From the NCBI GenBank assembly GCA_026003215.1, contig BPGV01000001.1, forward strand, positions 647,570 through 711,569: a stretch of 64,000 nucleotides of DNA. Reading direction: 5' to 3'. Numbering within the stretch: the first letter of the stretch is position 1; each line of letters opens with the position of its first letter. Positions 26,477 through 34,434 of the stretch are shown here, in pieces. Source of the DNA: Bacteroidia bacterium (GTDB taxonomy: Bacteria > Bacteroidota > Bacteroidia > SpSt-205). Made by a program: the position numbers and the translations under genes. Under the pieces are notes generated by a model. That model worked only from the letters and a program-made list of their open reading frames with translations, was not told the origin of the DNA and did not search any database.

Positions 26477-28072
26477 TTAGGCTTTTACGCCGAAGGCCGC
26501 AAGGACCTCTCTCGCGGCTTTTTCCAGCTCAGCTTCCATGGCTTCATCCAACTGTCCTTGCCGAATCTTTTCCAAGAGGGGTTTATGGGCCGCTTCCAAG
26601 AGCCGAATATACTGGGCCTCAAACTCCCGTACTTTTTCTACGGGAAGCTTATCCAGAAGCCCTCGAGTACCTGCGAAGATGACGGCGACCTGGTGCTCTA
26701 CTTTGACGGTTTGGTACTGGGGCTGTTTGAGCAGCTCTACCAGGCGACGGCCCCGCTCTATTTGGCGGAGGGTAGCCGGATCTAAGTCTGAACCAAACTT
26801 AGCGAAGGCCTCCAGCTCGCGGTATTGGGCCAGTTCCAGTTTGAGGCGGCCGGCCACACGCTTCATAGGTTTGATTTGCGCGGCCCCCCCTACCCGAGAT
26901 ACCGAGATACCCACATTGATAGCGGGACGCACCCCCGCGTTGAAAAGGTTCGGTTCCAAGTATATCTGGCCATCGGTGATGGAAATCACATTGGTAGGGA
27001 TATAAGCCGCTACGTCGCCCGCTTGGGTCTCAATAATTGGAAGGGCCGTCAGGGACCCGCCCCCTTTCACAATAGGCTTGAAGCTCTCGGGGAGGTTATT
27101 CATTTGGGCAGCTACCGTGTCGTCGTCTATAATCTTAGCGGCACGTTCCAGGAGGCGGGAATGGAGGTAAAAGATATCGCCGGGGTAGGCTTCTCGGCCG
27201 GGCGGGCGACGCAAAAGCAGAGATACTTCGCGGTAAGCGGCGGCTTGCTTGGAGAGGTCGTCGTAGATAATCAGTGCATGGCGCCCACTATCCCGGAAGT
27301 ATTCCCCAATAGCTGCCCCCGCATAAGGAGCCAAAAACACCAGCGGGGCCGGGTCCGAGGCCGAGGCCGCGACTACAATCGTATAAGGCATGGCGCCGTA
27401 TTTCTCCAGCGTAGCTACGGTCTGCGCTATGGTGGAAGCCTTCTGGCCACAGGCTACATATATGCAATACACCGGCTGGCCCCGTTCGTAGTTTTCCCGC
27501 TGGTTGATGATGGTATCTATGGCGATAGCGGTCTTCCCCGTAGAACGGTCGCCAATAATCAGTTCACGTTGCCCTCGCCCAATCGGGATCATGGCATCTA
27601 TGGCCTTTATGCCGGTTTGGAGGGGCTGATTCACGGGGCGGCGGAAGATGACCCCCGGCGCTTTACGCTCATACGGCGACTCAAAGAAGGGACCCTCAAT
27701 CGGACCCTTTCCATCCAAGGGTTCGCCCAAGGGATTGATGACCCGCCCCAACATTGTCTCGCTCACCAGGATAGAAGCGGTGCGGTGTAGACGCTTTACT
27801 TTATCGCCCTCATGCACGTGACTGGAGCTACCCATGATTACCACCCCGACATTATCCTCCTCCAAGTTGAGTACGATGCCTTTTTCGCCGCTGGCAAACT
27901 CTATCATTTCCCCCGCTTCTACTTCGGTTAGGCCATAGATGCGGGCGATACCATCCCCTACTTGGAGGACGACACCGACTTCTTCCAGTTCTTTAGGGCT
28001 GAGTTCGCCCGCCAACTGCTGTTCTAAGAGGGCCGTCACTTCATCCGGCCGAAGGTCCGTTATGGTGCTCAT
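26477..28072 (-). CDS. atpA: ATP synthase F1 alpha subunit
   Basis: A 531-aa regulatory nucleotide-binding subunit of F1. Seen are [14 protein letters not shown] in the N-terminal barrel, the P-loop [14 protein letters not shown] (the more usual form is GDRQTGKT), [16 protein letters not shown], the Walker B strand [13 protein letters not shown], and [16 protein letters not shown] for the alpha signature. The ATG overlaps the end of atpH by 4 bases. The N-terminal [15 protein letters not shown] is the usual contact for the delta subunit. Confidence 0.97.
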   Translation of the reverse strand: MSTITDLRPDEVTALLEQQLAGELSPKELEEVGVVLQVGDGIARIYGLTEVEAGEMIEFASGEKGIVLNLEEDNVGVVIMGSSSHVHEGDKVKRLHRTASILVSETMLGRVINPLGEPLDGKGPIEGPFFESPYERKAPGVIFRRPVNQPLQTGIKAIDAMIPIGRGQRELIIGDRSTGKTAIAIDTIINQRENYERGQPVYCIYVACGQKASTIAQTVATLEKYGAMPYTIVVAASASDPAPLVFLAPYAGAAIGEYFRDSGRHALIIYDDLSKQAAAYREVSLLLRRPPGREAYPGDIFYLHSRLLERAAKIIDDDTVAAQMNNLPESFKPIVKGGGSLTALPIIETQAGDVAAYIPTNVISITDGQIYLEPNLFNAGVRPAINVGISVSRVGGAAQIKPMKRVAGRLKLELAQYRELEAFAKFGSDLDPATLRQIERGRRLVELLKQPQYQTVKVEHQVAVIFAGTRGLLDKLPVEKVREFEAQYIRLLEAAHKPLLEKIRQGQLDEAMEAELEKAAREVLAAFGVKA

Positions 28073-28620
28073 AGTGTATGTCCCTGTAAAAGTTTTTTAC
28101 GAATCTCTTGCAAGCGTCCGCGCACGCTCAGGTCTGCAGCCCGAGTGCCCATTTCCACAATAAGGCCACCTATCAGAGAAGGCTCTATGCTCTCTGTTAA
28201 AATCACCTCCCGCACACCAAAAGCCGACCGCAAGCGTTCGGCAAGACGAGCACGCACAGAATCACCCAGGGGCTGGGCCGATCGTACCTGTACGCGCAAA
28301 CGCTTCTTATGCGTATCGTACAGCGCTAAAAAGGCCTCGCACGTTTCATTGAGAAGGTACTCGCGTCCTCGGCGCGTAAGGAGTTCTATAAAAGTCCAAA
28401 GCAACACCGAGACCTTATCCGCCAAGACCGGCCGCAGCCACTGAAGCTTTTGCTGACTGCGATAAATGGGATTCTCCAAAAGAGCCCGCAAAAGCCAGGA
28501 CTCTTTATAAAAAGCCAGGAGAGTCTGTATCTCCCCGGCCAAAGTATCTACCTCGTTTCTCTTCAATGCCAAATCAAAAAGGGCTTGGGCATAGCGTTGG
28601 GCAATTACACGCGGACTCAT
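28069..28620 (-). CDS. atpH: ATP synthase F1 delta subunit
   Basis: A 183-aa stator subunit (OSCP family). The family start [15 protein letters not shown] and the C-terminal [30 protein letters not shown] are clear. It joins the b-subunit dimer to the top of F1. It starts 1 base after the atpF stop and ends in an ATGA with atpA. Confidence 0.94.
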   Translation of the reverse strand: MSPRVIAQRYAQALFDLALKRNEVDTLAGEIQTLLAFYKESWLLRALLENPIYRSQQKLQWLRPVLADKVSVLLWTFIELLTRRGREYLLNETCEAFLALYDTHKKRLRVQVRSAQPLGDSVRARLAERLRSAFGVREVILTESIEPSLIGGLIVEMGTRAADLSVRGRLQEIRKKLLQGHTL

Positions 28621-28621
28621 A

Positions 28622-29116
28622 TCAGTTTAAACGGAGTTCGGCTACGAGTTTTTCGGCGTAGGCTTGAGCTTTTTCTGAGGATTGGAAGTGGTCTTCTAAG
28701 ATTTTTTGGGCTATTTCAATAGAAAGGCGCACAGCATACGCCCGCATTTCTTGGAGGAAACGCTCACGCTGTTGGTTGATTTGCTGTTGGGCTGCCCAGA
28801 GGATGCCTTCGGCTTGCTTGCGGGCTTCGGCCCGAGCTTGCTCTATAATCTCATCGCGCATTTTCTGCGCCTGGGCCAAGATTTTTTCGCGCTCTTGGGC
28901 CGCTTCCATCTGAAGCTTCTCTTGCTGGGCTTTGAGAGCCTCCATTTCGGCACGGGCCTTTTCTGCGGCAGCTAATGCCTCGGCTATACGCTTTTCTCGA
29001 GCATCCAAAGCGGCTAATATCGGCTTCCACGCATATTTAGCGAGCAGCCACACAAAAATGAGAAAAATAAGGGCGCTCCAAAAAAATAGCCCGAACTGAG
29101 GCAGGATGAGTTCCAT
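28622..29116 (-). CDS. atpF: ATP synthase F0 b subunit
   Basis: A 164-aa stator subunit: one membrane helix (LFFWSALIFLIFVWLLAKYAW, about 9-29) followed by a long charged coiled coil (about 40-155, with EALAAAEKARAEMEALKAQQEK). The chosen ATG gives MELILPQFGLFFW; an ORF open to 29194 adds 26 residues that run through the promoter and are rejected. It heads the atpFHAG cluster; unusually, neither atpB nor atpE lies upstream, where the divergent pruA begins instead. Confidence 0.94.
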   Translation of the reverse strand: MELILPQFGLFFWSALIFLIFVWLLAKYAWKPILAALDAREKRIAEALAAAEKARAEMEALKAQQEKLQMEAAQEREKILAQAQKMRDEIIEQARAEARKQAEGILWAAQQQINQQRERFLQEMRAYAVRLSIEIAQKILEDHFQSSEKAQAYAEKLVAELRLN

Positions 29117-29125
29117 ACAGCGGTG

Positions 29126-29133
29126 CAAACTTA
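29126..29133 (-). promoter_or_regulatory. -7 promoter element TAAGTTTG for atpFHAG
   Basis: Perfect TAnnTTTG on the minus strand, 9 bases before the atpF ATG. It supports atpF as the first gene of its own transcript. Confidence 0.6.
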
Positions 29134-29180
29134 CGGCGAGTTGGGCATATATCCAGCAGAGCCCAGCCCCTAAGCTTTTG

Positions 29181-29188
29181 TACTTTTG
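29181..29188 (+). promoter_or_regulatory. -7 promoter element TACTTTTG for pruA
   Basis: Perfect TAnnTTTG, 4 bases before the ATG at 29193. It lies divergent to the atpF element. Confidence 0.6.
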
Positions 29189-29192
29189 CTGC

Positions 29193-30806
29193 ATGATGTG
29201 GGAGTTTCCGCTGCCGGCGAATGAACCCGTACTTCCCCATGCGCCGAGCAGCCCTGAAAGACAAGCCTTAGAAAAAGCCTTGCAAACTGCCTATCAGAGT
29301 GAAGTAGCGGTCAAAAGTTACATTGGCGGGCAGTTTTGGGAGGGAGAACCTTTTCCTCTCATCCCGCCCCATCGTAAAAAGCACCGTTTAGGCATGGCCT
29401 ATCGCACCGATGCCCAAGGCGTAGCAGCCGCGATCGAAGCGGCCCTCAAAGCCCACGCCTCCTGGAGCCGGTGGCCCTTTGAAAAACGCGCCGAAATCTT
29501 CCTCAAAGCCGCAGACCTCCTCTCGCAAAAATACCGCGCCTACGCCAACGCTGCTTGCATGATTGGCCAATCCAAGACGGTCTTCCAATCCGAGATAGAT
29601 ATTATCGCAGAACTGGCCGACTTCTGGCGGTTTAATGTGCATTATGCGGAGTGGTTGATGCGGTGGCAGCCGTATAGCCCCCCACTGACCCGCAACCGAC
29701 TGGATTACCGCCCGTTGGAAGGGTTTGTCTTGGCTATTACCCCTTTCAACTTTGCTTCTATTGCCGGGAATCTCCCCACGGCGCCCGCCCTTATGGGCAA
29801 CACCGTGGTATGGAAGCCTGCCGAGACCCAGCTGTACTCTGCCCGAGTCATTTTAGAAGTGCTCTTAGAAGCAGGGCTACCCGAGGGGGTCATCAATATG
29901 GTAGTGGCCAGCGGTCCTGTGGTAGGCGAGGTGGCCCTGGCCCATTCGGCCTTTGCGGGTCTGCACTTCACGGGCTCTACAGGCACCCTCAACCACCTAT
30001 GGCAACGCATCGGAGAGAACCTCCCGCGCTACCGCAGCTACCCCCGCATCGTCGCCGAGACTGGCGGAAAGGACTTTGTATGGGTCCATGCCAGCGCTGA
30101 CCCCCAAGGCATAGCGGTAGCCTTAGCCCGGGGCGCCTACGAATACCAAGGCCAAAAATGTTCGGCGGCTTCCCGCGCTTACCTGCCCGCCTCCCTCGCC
30201 GATGATATCCTCCAGCGCCTCACCCAAATGATGGCTGATTTCCGCATGGGCCCCCCAGAAGACTTTAGAAACTTTATCACCGCCGTGATTGATAAAAAAG
30301 CCTTTGACAAAATCACCTCCTACATAGAACTGGGCAAAAACGACCCTGAGATTACCCTGCTGTATGGGGGGCAATACGACGACTCAGAAGGTTACTTTAT
30401 CCAGCCCACGCTATTCCTCACACAGAACCCCAAGCATCGTCTCATGGAAGAGGAGATTTTCGGACCTGTACTGACGGTGTATGTGTATCCGGATGCACAG
30501 TGGGAAAGCTCGCTGCGGCTGGTAGATGAGACTTCGCCGTATGGTCTGACGGGGGCGATCTGGGCCCAGGACCGAGCAGTGATACACAAGGCCTTGGAGG
30601 AGCTGCGGTTTGCGGCAGGAAACCTCTATGTAAATGACAAGCCCACGGGTGCAGTGGTAAATCAGCAGCCATTTGGCGGCGCGCGGGCTTCAGGCACGAA
30701 CGACAAGGCGGGTTCGCCGTGGAATCTGATTCGGTGGGTAAGCCCGAGAGCTATCAAGGAGAGCTTTTTGCCGCCGGGGGATTATCGGTATCCTTTTATG
30801 GGGTAG
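29193..30806 (+). CDS. pruA: L-glutamate gamma-semialdehyde (1-pyrroline-5-carboxylate) dehydrogenase
   Basis: A 537-aa aldehyde dehydrogenase that oxidises glutamate semialdehyde to glutamate in proline breakdown. Landmarks are GFVLAITPFNFASIAGNLP, GNTVVWKPAETQLYS, the glycine loop FTGSTGTLNHLW, the catalytic glutamate in VAETGGKDFVWV, the nucleophilic cysteine in YQGQKCSAASRAY, and EEIFGPVLTVYVYPD. The two adjacent ATG codons at 29193/29196 are chosen because an ORF open to 29106 runs through the divergent promoter region. A terminator follows 4 bases after the stop. Confidence 0.96.
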   Translation: MMWEFPLPANEPVLPHAPSSPERQALEKALQTAYQSEVAVKSYIGGQFWEGEPFPLIPPHRKKHRLGMAYRTDAQGVAAAIEAALKAHASWSRWPFEKRAEIFLKAADLLSQKYRAYANAACMIGQSKTVFQSEIDIIAELADFWRFNVHYAEWLMRWQPYSPPLTRNRLDYRPLEGFVLAITPFNFASIAGNLPTAPALMGNTVVWKPAETQLYSARVILEVLLEAGLPEGVINMVVASGPVVGEVALAHSAFAGLHFTGSTGTLNHLWQRIGENLPRYRSYPRIVAETGGKDFVWVHASADPQGIAVALARGAYEYQGQKCSAASRAYLPASLADDILQRLTQMMADFRMGPPEDFRNFITAVIDKKAFDKITSYIELGKNDPEITLLYGGQYDDSEGYFIQPTLFLTQNPKHRLMEEEIFGPVLTVYVYPDAQWESSLRLVDETSPYGLTGAIWAQDRAVIHKALEELRFAAGNLYVNDKPTGAVVNQQPFGGARASGTNDKAGSPWNLIRWVSPRAIKESFLPPGDYRYPFMG

Positions 30807-30810
30807 GGAA

Positions 30811-30834
30811 GGGGCGCCAGCGGCGCCCCTTTTT
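30811..30834 (+). terminator. rho-independent terminator of pruA
   Basis: GGGGCGCC pairs with GGCGCCCC across an AGC loop, followed by TTTTT. It is placed immediately after the pruA stop. Confidence 0.9.
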
Positions 30835-30840
30835 AGGTTA

Positions 30841-30902
30841 GGGGCCGCCGCCTAAGGCGGCGGCCCCGAGGGGGGCGGCGGGCCGTAGGCCCGCCGCCCC
30901 CC
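30841..30902. repeat. two extra perfect GC-rich hairpins between convergent terminators
   Basis: First hairpin 30841-30867: a 12-base perfect stem with the loop TAA. Second hairpin 30870-30902: a 15-base perfect stem (six G then CGGCGGGCC) with the loop GTA. Neither has its own clear T-run in the plus direction. They lie between the pruA terminator and the terminator of the minus-strand gene. Confidence 0.85.
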
Positions 30903-30937
30903 AAAAAAAAGCGGCGCGGCCGTAAGGCCGCGCCGCT
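30903..30937 (-). terminator. rho-independent terminator of the beta-helix T9SS gene
   Basis: AGCGGCGCGGCC pairs with GGCCGCGCCGCT (30910-30921 with 30926-30937, loop of 4), followed on the minus strand by eight T (complement of 30903-30910). It lies 19 bases after the minus-strand stop at 30957. Confidence 0.9.
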
Positions 30938-30956
30938 TATCCTTACACTCCCCTTC

Positions 30957-33900
30957 TTACTCCGTAATCATCACCCGCAGCACCTGCGCTCGCCCATCCG
31001 CCCCTCTGATTAGAAGCTGATAGGTACCCGCAGGCACCGACACCCGCAGCTCTTGGGATAGGCCTTCCATGTGACCCGCATACACCACCTTACCCGCTAT
31101 GTCCATCAGGCGCAGCTCATACCGGCCAGCAGCCGGCGCCACCACCGTAAAGGTGCCTTGGGACGGGTTCGGACGTACCGTGAAGGTCCCTTCCAGGCTT
31201 ACCAGAGCCGTAGTCTGGGACACATTCACATACAGCGTGTCGTATTCCCAGCAGACACCCGTCATACCCCCTGTGGTATCGCCATTCAGAGATGCAAGGA
31301 CAAGCGTGTAGATACCCGTACTGCCAAAGTTGTGGGTAAAAGAGCTACCCGTACCACTGGCATCTGGAGTAGGCCCACTATTGCCGGGGTTATAAAGCGC
31401 CCAGCGGTATTGGTTGCCAGAGACTGCGCTGGCAGCCGTAAAGGTCTCACTCACAGGAAGCGTAGAAGCAGAAATAGGGTGGGTCTGTCCACTGGTGTAG
31501 GTAGTAGCGCCCACTTGGATGGAAGCTTGCGGCTCAGGGTACACGGTCACCACCACCGTATCGGCCACATATACTGGGCATATACTCGCAGGCCAAATCG
31601 GATGGGCAAAATACACCCGCCCTATCACTTGGTATGTACCTGCCGTAGTAAAGTTCAGCGTGAACGAAGAGGTGGTAGCGGCTTGTGTGCCGTTCACCAG
31701 CCATTCGTAGCCCACGGCATTAGGATCGGCGATATCTGGGAGAGGCAGGGAATCTACGGTGACGCACACACTGGTATCGGCTTGAATCCAAACAAAGGCG
31801 GACGGACGATGCTCATAGCCGGTAATCTCTATGCCAAAAGGACCATTAGATGAATAGCCTTCCACCACAAGGTATAGCGTATCACCCATCCGCAGAGGTA
31901 GACTATCCCGCAAAAGGGAATATAAGGTTCCTGCTGGAGTAGGAGCGACCTTACCACTCACATTTCCATCCAGAGCTATAATCGTTGAAAGATAATCTGG
32001 ATAAGTATAACTTGTATTGGTACAAATCCCCGTTCCATGGTCATCGTTAGATAAGCTGTCTTGAAAAGCGGGATGGATCAAGTGAATGCGGGTGTCGTAG
32101 TTTGTACTTGGTGTGCAGGTAGTGACCCTTAGGGAGTCGAAACAAGCAGGAAGGACTATTTTGAAAAAGAGATCATTGGATGCACTACCGTAGCGGTTTC
32201 CATTAGCCGTATTGAATTCGTTACTTGTGCCGGGGCCATTGGTACTATCGGCATAAGCAAGGCTCCAGGTACCATTACCGTTGTTGGTGAGCGTAAGAGG
32301 TATAGCTGTGGCGGCACGGTTACCGGGTCTGTCGGTGAGGTTGAGTATTAGCGGAGCATTAGAGGTATCCGGCGCGAGCGAAGGACAACCTGGAATTTGG
32401 GTTGCTTCTACTACGATATGGATAGTGCCTGTATAGGTAGGAGGGGTCAGCAGTGGCAAGGTAAAGCTGGCCGGAAAAGCCGAGATATTCGGCCCAGCTG
32501 TCCAGGTGGCTCCCCCATCCAGTGAGTATAAAACCTTCAGCACCCCACTGGCTGTAGGAGAGTTAGTACCCGTGGTGTCTAACGTAATAGGGGTGCCCCA
32601 GAGGTAATCAGAACCGGCATTAGGTGATGTAGTAGTTATCAGATTGGGCGCGGCAAGGGCCGTAGGACACACAAGAGGCGTCCCATCTAACTCATCAGCC
32701 CCGATGTCTGGCGCCGTACCCGGATCTCCATAAGTCCCAGGTCCCGGGTTAGGAATAGGACGAGTCTCTCCATCAAAATCCTGCGTCCCATTGAAAGTGG
32801 TATTAGATGCATTTATGAGCGGGGTAGACGCAGTAGCTACGAGATGTAGATTGGTATTACTCACAAAAGGCGCTGCCGTAAATAACGCTATCCCGTTGGC
32901 TTCAGGATTTATAGGAGAACCTTGCCATGCCGTAAAGGTAGCGTAGTCAGTGCTACCAAGCCGCCCCATGTTATTCGTAGCCCCAGAAGCTTGGATGTAG
33001 TATGCATTGTAGTTGACAGTCACATTAGAAAGGGTACCCCCCGCATAGAAAGCCACTCCATAGGCCACCTTGTTTGTAGCCTGGGAGGCCCTGAGGGTAT
33101 TCTGCAAGATATTTCCTTGAATAGCTACCCCCCCTGTAATTCCAGAGCCAATCGTTATAGCGGCGCTTCCACCACCACTAACAGAGGAGAGGGTATTATT
33201 CCCAAAAAGGTGTATAGAGTTATGCACTATGGCGAGATACGCATTGCTCAAGGTTCCTGAAGTATTCACATATATACCACTTACATTGTAAACCCCAGAG
33301 GTGGTAGGGTAAGCATCTCCTAAAATATCGGCAATCATATTGTTGGAGATCTCATGGATGGGCTGTGGGGTAGTGATAAAAGAAGCAGGCAGTAGCACGG
33401 CGATGCCATATTCGCCCCAGCCGCCATTCCCCGTATAGCGGATGCCGTATATCCAGTTTCGGGCAATCGTAAAGTTTTCGCAGCTATCCAAGCGAATGCC
33501 AGCCTTTTGAAAGTTGTTATTACGCTCAGCGCCTGTAACCGTATTAGAAAGCACTTGGATGTTCCTCACCCCCAAAATATGAATCCCTCCTATGTTATTG
33601 GCTGCGGCCCAAGATTGCGCAGAAGCCGTACCGATACGGTTATTACGCACAGTGATATTTTGCACCAGGGTCCTGGCTCCACGCAAATGGATAGGCCGGC
33701 TGACCGAGTCTATAGTACAGTTTTCTATGAAAATATTGGACACCGAACTGCCCGTGGCGAGAGTGCCTGTGGTCAGCGAAGCATCCGGCCCCAGGTAAAT
33801 CGCTGCAAAAGTGCTATCGCGATGTTCCCCCACAAGATTAAGTCCTTTTATAGTGAATCCTTGTAGCTGGAGAGGAGCGGTAGCAGTGGATACTATCCCT

Positions 33901-34373
33901 ATCAGGCCAGTAGTAGTAGCCCCTGCCGTAGGATTATTCTTTACGATGAGCTTTCCTTTACCATCCAACGTGAAGTTTTGGAGCTGGCCTGGGTTATTCA
34001 CGGTAGTCAATGTGCTCTGGGTATTGCCTCCGAAGCGGAAAACAAAGCGACTACCCGCCGTTGTACCCGGGGATTTTTGCAGGATGAGCGCCGTATCTAT
34101 TTCCACGGTCACACGGCAGCTTGTACAAGCATAACCAGCCAAGGTAATGACATTAGGCTCATTGGCCGGATTCCAGCTTGTACCAGGGGGAAGCTGGATC
34201 GTCACTGTGCCGGACGCACCCCGTTGATTGAGAGAGTCAAACGCTTCCTGAATAGTGGCGAAGGAATTCGCCCCAAAGTTGCTGGTTCCATTGATAGTGT
34301 AGATACCACTTAGCGGCTGGGCACTAACCCACCCTACCAGCAAGCCAAAAATAGTTAGCCTTAGGTAACACAT
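30957..34373 (-). CDS. T9SS-exported right-handed beta-helix protein (paralog 1)
   Basis: A 1138-aa exported protein. It has a signal peptide (CYLRLTIFGLLVGWVSAQ), then GIYTINGTSNFGANSFATIQ and a parallel beta-helix region (about 25-560) with many IxxNxI rungs such as IFIENCTIDSV and ITVRNNRIGTA. The helix region ends at DPGTAPDIGADELDG. Ig/PKD-like domains and a PPC-like domain (about 670-830, NDLFFKIVLPACFDSLRVTTC) follow, and the T9SS sorting domain closes (VRPNPSQGTFTVVAP ... VLRVMITE). The start at 34373 is chosen over an ORF start at 34406 because the -7 element lies between them. It shares its layout with the adjacent upstream gene. A glycan-related role is possible but not shown. Confidence 0.88.
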   Translation of the reverse strand: MCYLRLTIFGLLVGWVSAQPLSGIYTINGTSNFGANSFATIQEAFDSLNQRGASGTVTIQLPPGTSWNPANEPNVITLAGYACTSCRVTVEIDTALILQKSPGTTAGSRFVFRFGGNTQSTLTTVNNPGQLQNFTLDGKGKLIVKNNPTAGATTTGLIGIVSTATAPLQLQGFTIKGLNLVGEHRDSTFAAIYLGPDASLTTGTLATGSSVSNIFIENCTIDSVSRPIHLRGARTLVQNITVRNNRIGTASAQSWAAANNIGGIHILGVRNIQVLSNTVTGAERNNNFQKAGIRLDSCENFTIARNWIYGIRYTGNGGWGEYGIAVLLPASFITTPQPIHEISNNMIADILGDAYPTTSGVYNVSGIYVNTSGTLSNAYLAIVHNSIHLFGNNTLSSVSGGGSAAITIGSGITGGVAIQGNILQNTLRASQATNKVAYGVAFYAGGTLSNVTVNYNAYYIQASGATNNMGRLGSTDYATFTAWQGSPINPEANGIALFTAAPFVSNTNLHLVATASTPLINASNTTFNGTQDFDGETRPIPNPGPGTYGDPGTAPDIGADELDGTPLVCPTALAAPNLITTTSPNAGSDYLWGTPITLDTTGTNSPTASGVLKVLYSLDGGATWTAGPNISAFPASFTLPLLTPPTYTGTIHIVVEATQIPGCPSLAPDTSNAPLILNLTDRPGNRAATAIPLTLTNNGNGTWSLAYADSTNGPGTSNEFNTANGNRYGSASNDLFFKIVLPACFDSLRVTTCTPSTNYDTRIHLIHPAFQDSLSNDDHGTGICTNTSYTYPDYLSTIIALDGNVSGKVAPTPAGTLYSLLRDSLPLRMGDTLYLVVEGYSSNGPFGIEITGYEHRPSAFVWIQADTSVCVTVDSLPLPDIADPNAVGYEWLVNGTQAATTSSFTLNFTTAGTYQVIGRVYFAHPIWPASICPVYVADTVVVTVYPEPQASIQVGATTYTSGQTHPISASTLPVSETFTAASAVSGNQYRWALYNPGNSGPTPDASGTGSSFTHNFGSTGIYTLVLASLNGDTTGGMTGVCWEYDTLYVNVSQTTALVSLEGTFTVRPNPSQGTFTVVAPAAGRYELRLMDIAGKVVYAGHMEGLSQELRVSVPAGTYQLLIRGADGRAQVLRVMITE

Positions 34374-34383
34374 ACGCAAGGAG

Positions 34384-34391
34384 CAAAGGTA
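34384..34391 (-). promoter_or_regulatory. -7 promoter element TACCTTTG
   Basis: Perfect TAnnTTTG on the minus strand, 10 bases before the ATG at 34373. It suggests the downstream beta-helix paralog has its own promoter. Confidence 0.55.
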
Positions 34392-34434
34392 GGTATTTTT
34401 CCTCATCGCATTTGCTTGTCTGTATCAGCTCCTC

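Noticed and set aside
26825-27790. 321-codon plus-strand ORF opposite atpA
   Set aside because: It is antisense to a certain gene, has no recognisable domain and follows from the codon bias of atpA.
31071-31853. 260-codon plus-strand ORF opposite the beta-helix gene
   Set aside because: Antisense shadow, rich in R and H, with no domain; the minus-strand protein is clearly real.
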